From contig NZ_CP146284.1 of assembly GCF_023744375.2 (NCBI RefSeq), forward strand, positions 1,364,001-1,428,000: 64,000 nucleotides of DNA, in the 5' to 3' direction. This stretch comes from Parabacteroides sp. AD58 (GTDB taxonomy: Bacteria > Bacteroidota > Bacteroidia > Bacteroidales > Tannerellaceae). Shown in pieces: positions 62,252 through 64,000 of the stretch. Every line of letters begins with the position of its first letter. Position 1 is the stretch's first letter. A program made the position numbers and the translations under genes. The notes under the pieces are model-generated. The model was not told the origin of the DNA. It ran no database searches and saw nothing but the letters and a program-made list of their open reading frames with translations.

Positions 62252-63439
62252 TTATTTGATTCTAAATTCTGCACCCATAAACCACTTTTGGGAAGAACCA
62301 CTGAAACCTACTTCCTTGATTACTTTATAAATTCCCGGCTTGTTGTCGTTGACAACTGGGCGAAGTCTGGCCTTAAAGTGGGATGTACCTCCTTGTTTCA
62401 ATCCATGACCAAGGTCATTCCACACGCCGCCATCATAGAGAAATACCCAGCGATTTCCCTCTTTGCGCACGACATGGTATTGTTCTCCAAAAAACAAGAT
62501 ACCAGGATTATTATTGGTTAATTCTACCGATACGACTTCAGTACCTACCGGATAGACAGGCAGTTCGGTTCGCATGGTTACGTGTAAAGTGTCGGAAGAC
62601 GCAGATTGGGTAAAAGGCACGTTATATCGTATTGCGCCATGACTGACTGCCGAATAACTTACGACTTTTCTTCTGAACATTTCTTGAAAATGAGGGGTAT
62701 TATTCATTAAGCCCACATAAATCGTATCGCCATCATCATTTTGAATCCAGGTTGAATGAATGTTTTGCGCTGTGGTATCGTTGGAGACCATTCTGTTTTT
62801 TCTCCAATAATTGTCAATTCGTTCACGAAGCCTTTTAACTCCTTTCTTATCAACCAACTCAAATTCCGCATAAGCGACTTTCGTTTCTCTATTGAAAGCC
62901 TTGTAAATACGATATTTGCCCGGTCGATTAGGGATTTCGGAGGTATAGAGTTCAATAGTCTGCTCATGGGTTGGGTTTTCTGGTACAAAAATCCATAATA
63001 TATTGTTGATGATCGGATTGGTTGGTAAAGTCTCCCAAGTATTCCTCTGCTCGTCGAAATAGGCAAGGCTGTAGCTTTCACCACATTCATATTCGTGATG
63101 GGAGAGATTGGTTATGATTACTTTTATTTTCGTTGTTGATAAGGGGTAATAATCATATTCAGTCCGCATGGAAAGAGAATCAGAGTTGATAGCTTGCCCC
63201 GTAGGAATATCACGAGGAATGGGCTTAAGTTTATATGTCATTGTCCCCGAAAGCTGTTCCTGCTTCTCGGATTCTTTTATCGTAACTTCCTGTTGATTGT
63301 CCGATAAAAGTTCTAAGGTATCATTCTTTTCGACTGTATTGTTTATGGATGCTTCTGAAGCACCCTCTACTTTCTGTTTTGACTTGCTTGCACAACCTAC
63401 TATGAAAATACAAGTTAGAAATACAATCATCGTTTTCAT
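62252..63439 (-). CDS. Lipoprotein with two bacterial Ig-like domains (ICE cargo)
   Basis: A 395-residue lipoprotein: signal FIVGC with Cys16, a Glu/Ser-rich linker (about 20-75), and two immunoglobulin-like (Big_14-type) domains, about 90-200 (YPLSTTKIKVIITNLSHHEY and PGKYRIYKAFNRETKVAYAE) and about 285-395 (YPVGTEVVSVELTNNNPGIL and PGIYKVIKEVGFSG). AT-rich compared with the PRTRC genes. Surface or periplasmic exposure is likely; role unknown. It has a TATTTTTG -7 box at 63491-63484 (minus strand). Confidence 0.75.
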   Translation of the reverse strand: MKTMIVFLTCIFIVGCASKSKQKVEGASEASINNTVEKNDTLELLSDNQQEVTIKESEKQEQLSGTMTYKLKPIPRDIPTGQAINSDSLSMRTEYDYYPLSTTKIKVIITNLSHHEYECGESYSLAYFDEQRNTWETLPTNPIINNILWIFVPENPTHEQTIELYTSEIPNRPGKYRIYKAFNRETKVAYAEFELVDKKGVKRLRERIDNYWRKNRMVSNDTTAQNIHSTWIQNDDGDTIYVGLMNNTPHFQEMFRRKVVSYSAVSHGAIRYNVPFTQSASSDTLHVTMRTELPVYPVGTEVVSVELTNNNPGILFFGEQYHVVRKEGNRWVFLYDGGVWNDLGHGLKQGGTSHFKARLRPVVNDNKPGIYKVIKEVGFSGSSQKWFMGAEFRIK

Positions 63440-63566
63440 GACATTAACGATTAAAGAGTGAAACGGTATGATTACAAAATAAACAAAAATATTTGATATT
63501 AGACGATTATATAACTCTTCATACGCAACTTTAACTATGATTGAATCAAATTGAGGCTAAATGAAT

Positions 63567-63591
63567 AAAGCCCGGTAAAATACCGAGCTTT
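63567..63591. terminator. Terminator-like hairpin
   Basis: AAAGCCCGGTA (63567-63577) pairs with TACCGAGCTTT (63581-63591), one mismatch. It lies downstream of the 63684 gene on the minus strand. The 240 bases between 63440 and 63683 hold no gene. Confidence 0.6.
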
Positions 63592-63683
63592 GTTCCTGTC
63601 TAAAAGAGCCTCTTGATAATGTTAAACTGTCCAACTTTTCGGGTTCATGTATAAAATCCGTGTATGTTTCATGCTGTCAGATT

Positions 63684-63929
63684 TCAGAAGACCAGAAAAC
63701 TCAGGATGCACAGGAGGATGGCCAGTGCCACAAGCAGACAGGCTACACGGTAGAGGAACCTGAAGAATCCCCTGAAACAGATGATGGCTACGGCGGTCCA
63801 TACGGGAGATATGCCGTGTGTATAGAGCCAGCTGAAAATGACGGCTGCCGTGACGGCCAGTGCGAGGGTTCTTGCCCATCTGCTGCCCGCTATCTTTTTG
63901 ATGTGTTCTTTTGCTTTCATAATCTTCAT
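63684..63929 (-). CDS. Conjugative-transposon small membrane protein
   Basis: An 81-residue protein: basic N-terminus (KEHIKKIAGSRWARTLALAV), then hydrophobic helices (ALAVTAAVIFSWLY, SPVWTAVAIICFRGFFRFLY and CLLVALAILLCILSF). Similar small genes are common in Bacteroidales ICEs. The start overlaps the upstream partial gene stop (ATGA), so the two are translationally coupled. Confidence 0.75.
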   Translation of the reverse strand: MKIMKAKEHIKKIAGSRWARTLALAVTAAVIFSWLYTHGISPVWTAVAIICFRGFFRFLYRVACLLVALAILLCILSFLVF

Positions 63930-64000
63930 GTTTTAGTGGGAATGCCATTCCCGTTTTCGGGGGCCTTCTTGCAGTCCGCCTCCACAGGCAAGGTTTTCGG
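63926..64000 (-). CDS. 3' end of an upstream ICE gene (partial)
   Basis: Only the last 24 codons are in the window (KTLPVEADCKKAPENGNGIP then TKT and a TGA that overlaps the next start). Not identifiable from this short piece. Confidence 0.5.
   Translation of the reverse strand, partial: PKTLPVEADCKKAPENGNGIPTKT

Larger units (their letters stand above)
47150..64000. mobile_element. Left part of a CTnDOT-like integrative conjugative element
   Basis: The region holds two tandem tyrosine recombinases at the chromosome edge, three HTH/excisionase-like proteins, rteB and rteA, a PRTRC cassette, a degenerate IS3-family remnant and conjugative-transposon small membrane genes, all hallmarks of Bacteroidales ICEs. 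From 52.3 to 61.6 kb it is visibly more GC-rich than the chromosome. tetQ, mob and tra genes are not in the window; the element continues past 64000. Its left boundary is approximate. Confidence 0.85.

Noticed and set aside
63622..63948. A 108-residue frame over the small membrane protein gene
   Set aside because: Wrong frame; the 63684-63929 frame has the hydrophobic helices and the overlapping start/stop.

Overview
The window looks like chromosome of a gut Bacteroidales bacterium, with Parabacteroides my best guess for the genus (inference). The signs are promoters of the Bacteroidetes type (TTTG, 17-23 bases, then TANNTTTG), lipoproteins with short lipoboxes, a TonB-dependent receptor with a carboxypeptidase-regulatory-like leader domain, DUF5020/DUF3943/DUF4199 proteins, a GH92 and S-type sulfatase locus, and a CTnDOT-like integrative element with rteA/rteB.

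Region 1 (1-8541): the 3' third of an RND efflux pump gene that has lost its 5' part, an intact TolC-like lipoprotein, a TonB-dependent receptor, a DUF5020 protein, two small membrane proteins and menA. Region 2 (8.9-19.1 kb): acetyltransferases, a TIGR04076 protein, a secreted alpha/beta hydrolase, two overlapping flavodoxin-like genes, an AAA-ATPase_like/PDDEXK protein, an internally deleted small gene, an SDR, a potassium channel and an EamA transporter. Region 3 (19.2-29.6 kb) is housekeeping: DJ-1, TonB-ExbD-ExbB, pdxJ, CBS protein plus NAD kinase, mntP, a GT2 glycosyltransferase, DUF4199, three identical tRNA-Lys(CUU) genes, an MBL hydrolase, asparaginase and a TRIC-like channel. Region 4 (29.7-37.3 kb): DUF3943, an SBF-like transporter, tpx, rmuC and an unusual 1,071-bp tandem duplication that copies the rmuC 3' end together with a secreted 175-residue protein gene. 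Region 5 (37.3-47.1 kb): two adjacent transcription units, sulfatase-GH92 and isomerase-oxidoreductase-HEAT/DUF1080, which together look like a glycoside or 3-keto-glycoside catabolic locus without a SusC/SusD pair.

Region 6 (about 47.2 kb to the end) is the left part of an integrative conjugative element. It has two tandem tyrosine recombinases, AT-rich cargo, three paralogous HTH proteins, a DHFR/RibD-like protein, the sigma-54 regulator RteB and hybrid kinase RteA, and a PRTRC cassette that encodes an E1-like ThiF protein and a ubiquitin-like protein. rteA has a leader of about 390 bases with a short Arg/Pro-rich ORF and a terminator just before the start codon, which suggests attenuation control without the tetQ gene seen in CTnDOT.

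The least explained signals are (a) the rmuC-linked duplication, in which the dead rmuC copy is nearly unchanged while the adjacent live gene has diverged by about a third; (b) two unrelated intergenic elements (8596-8695 and 36196-36296) that share one layout, three palindromes spaced exactly 22 bp apart inside an outer inverted repeat, but have different core sequences; and (c) the rteA leader.
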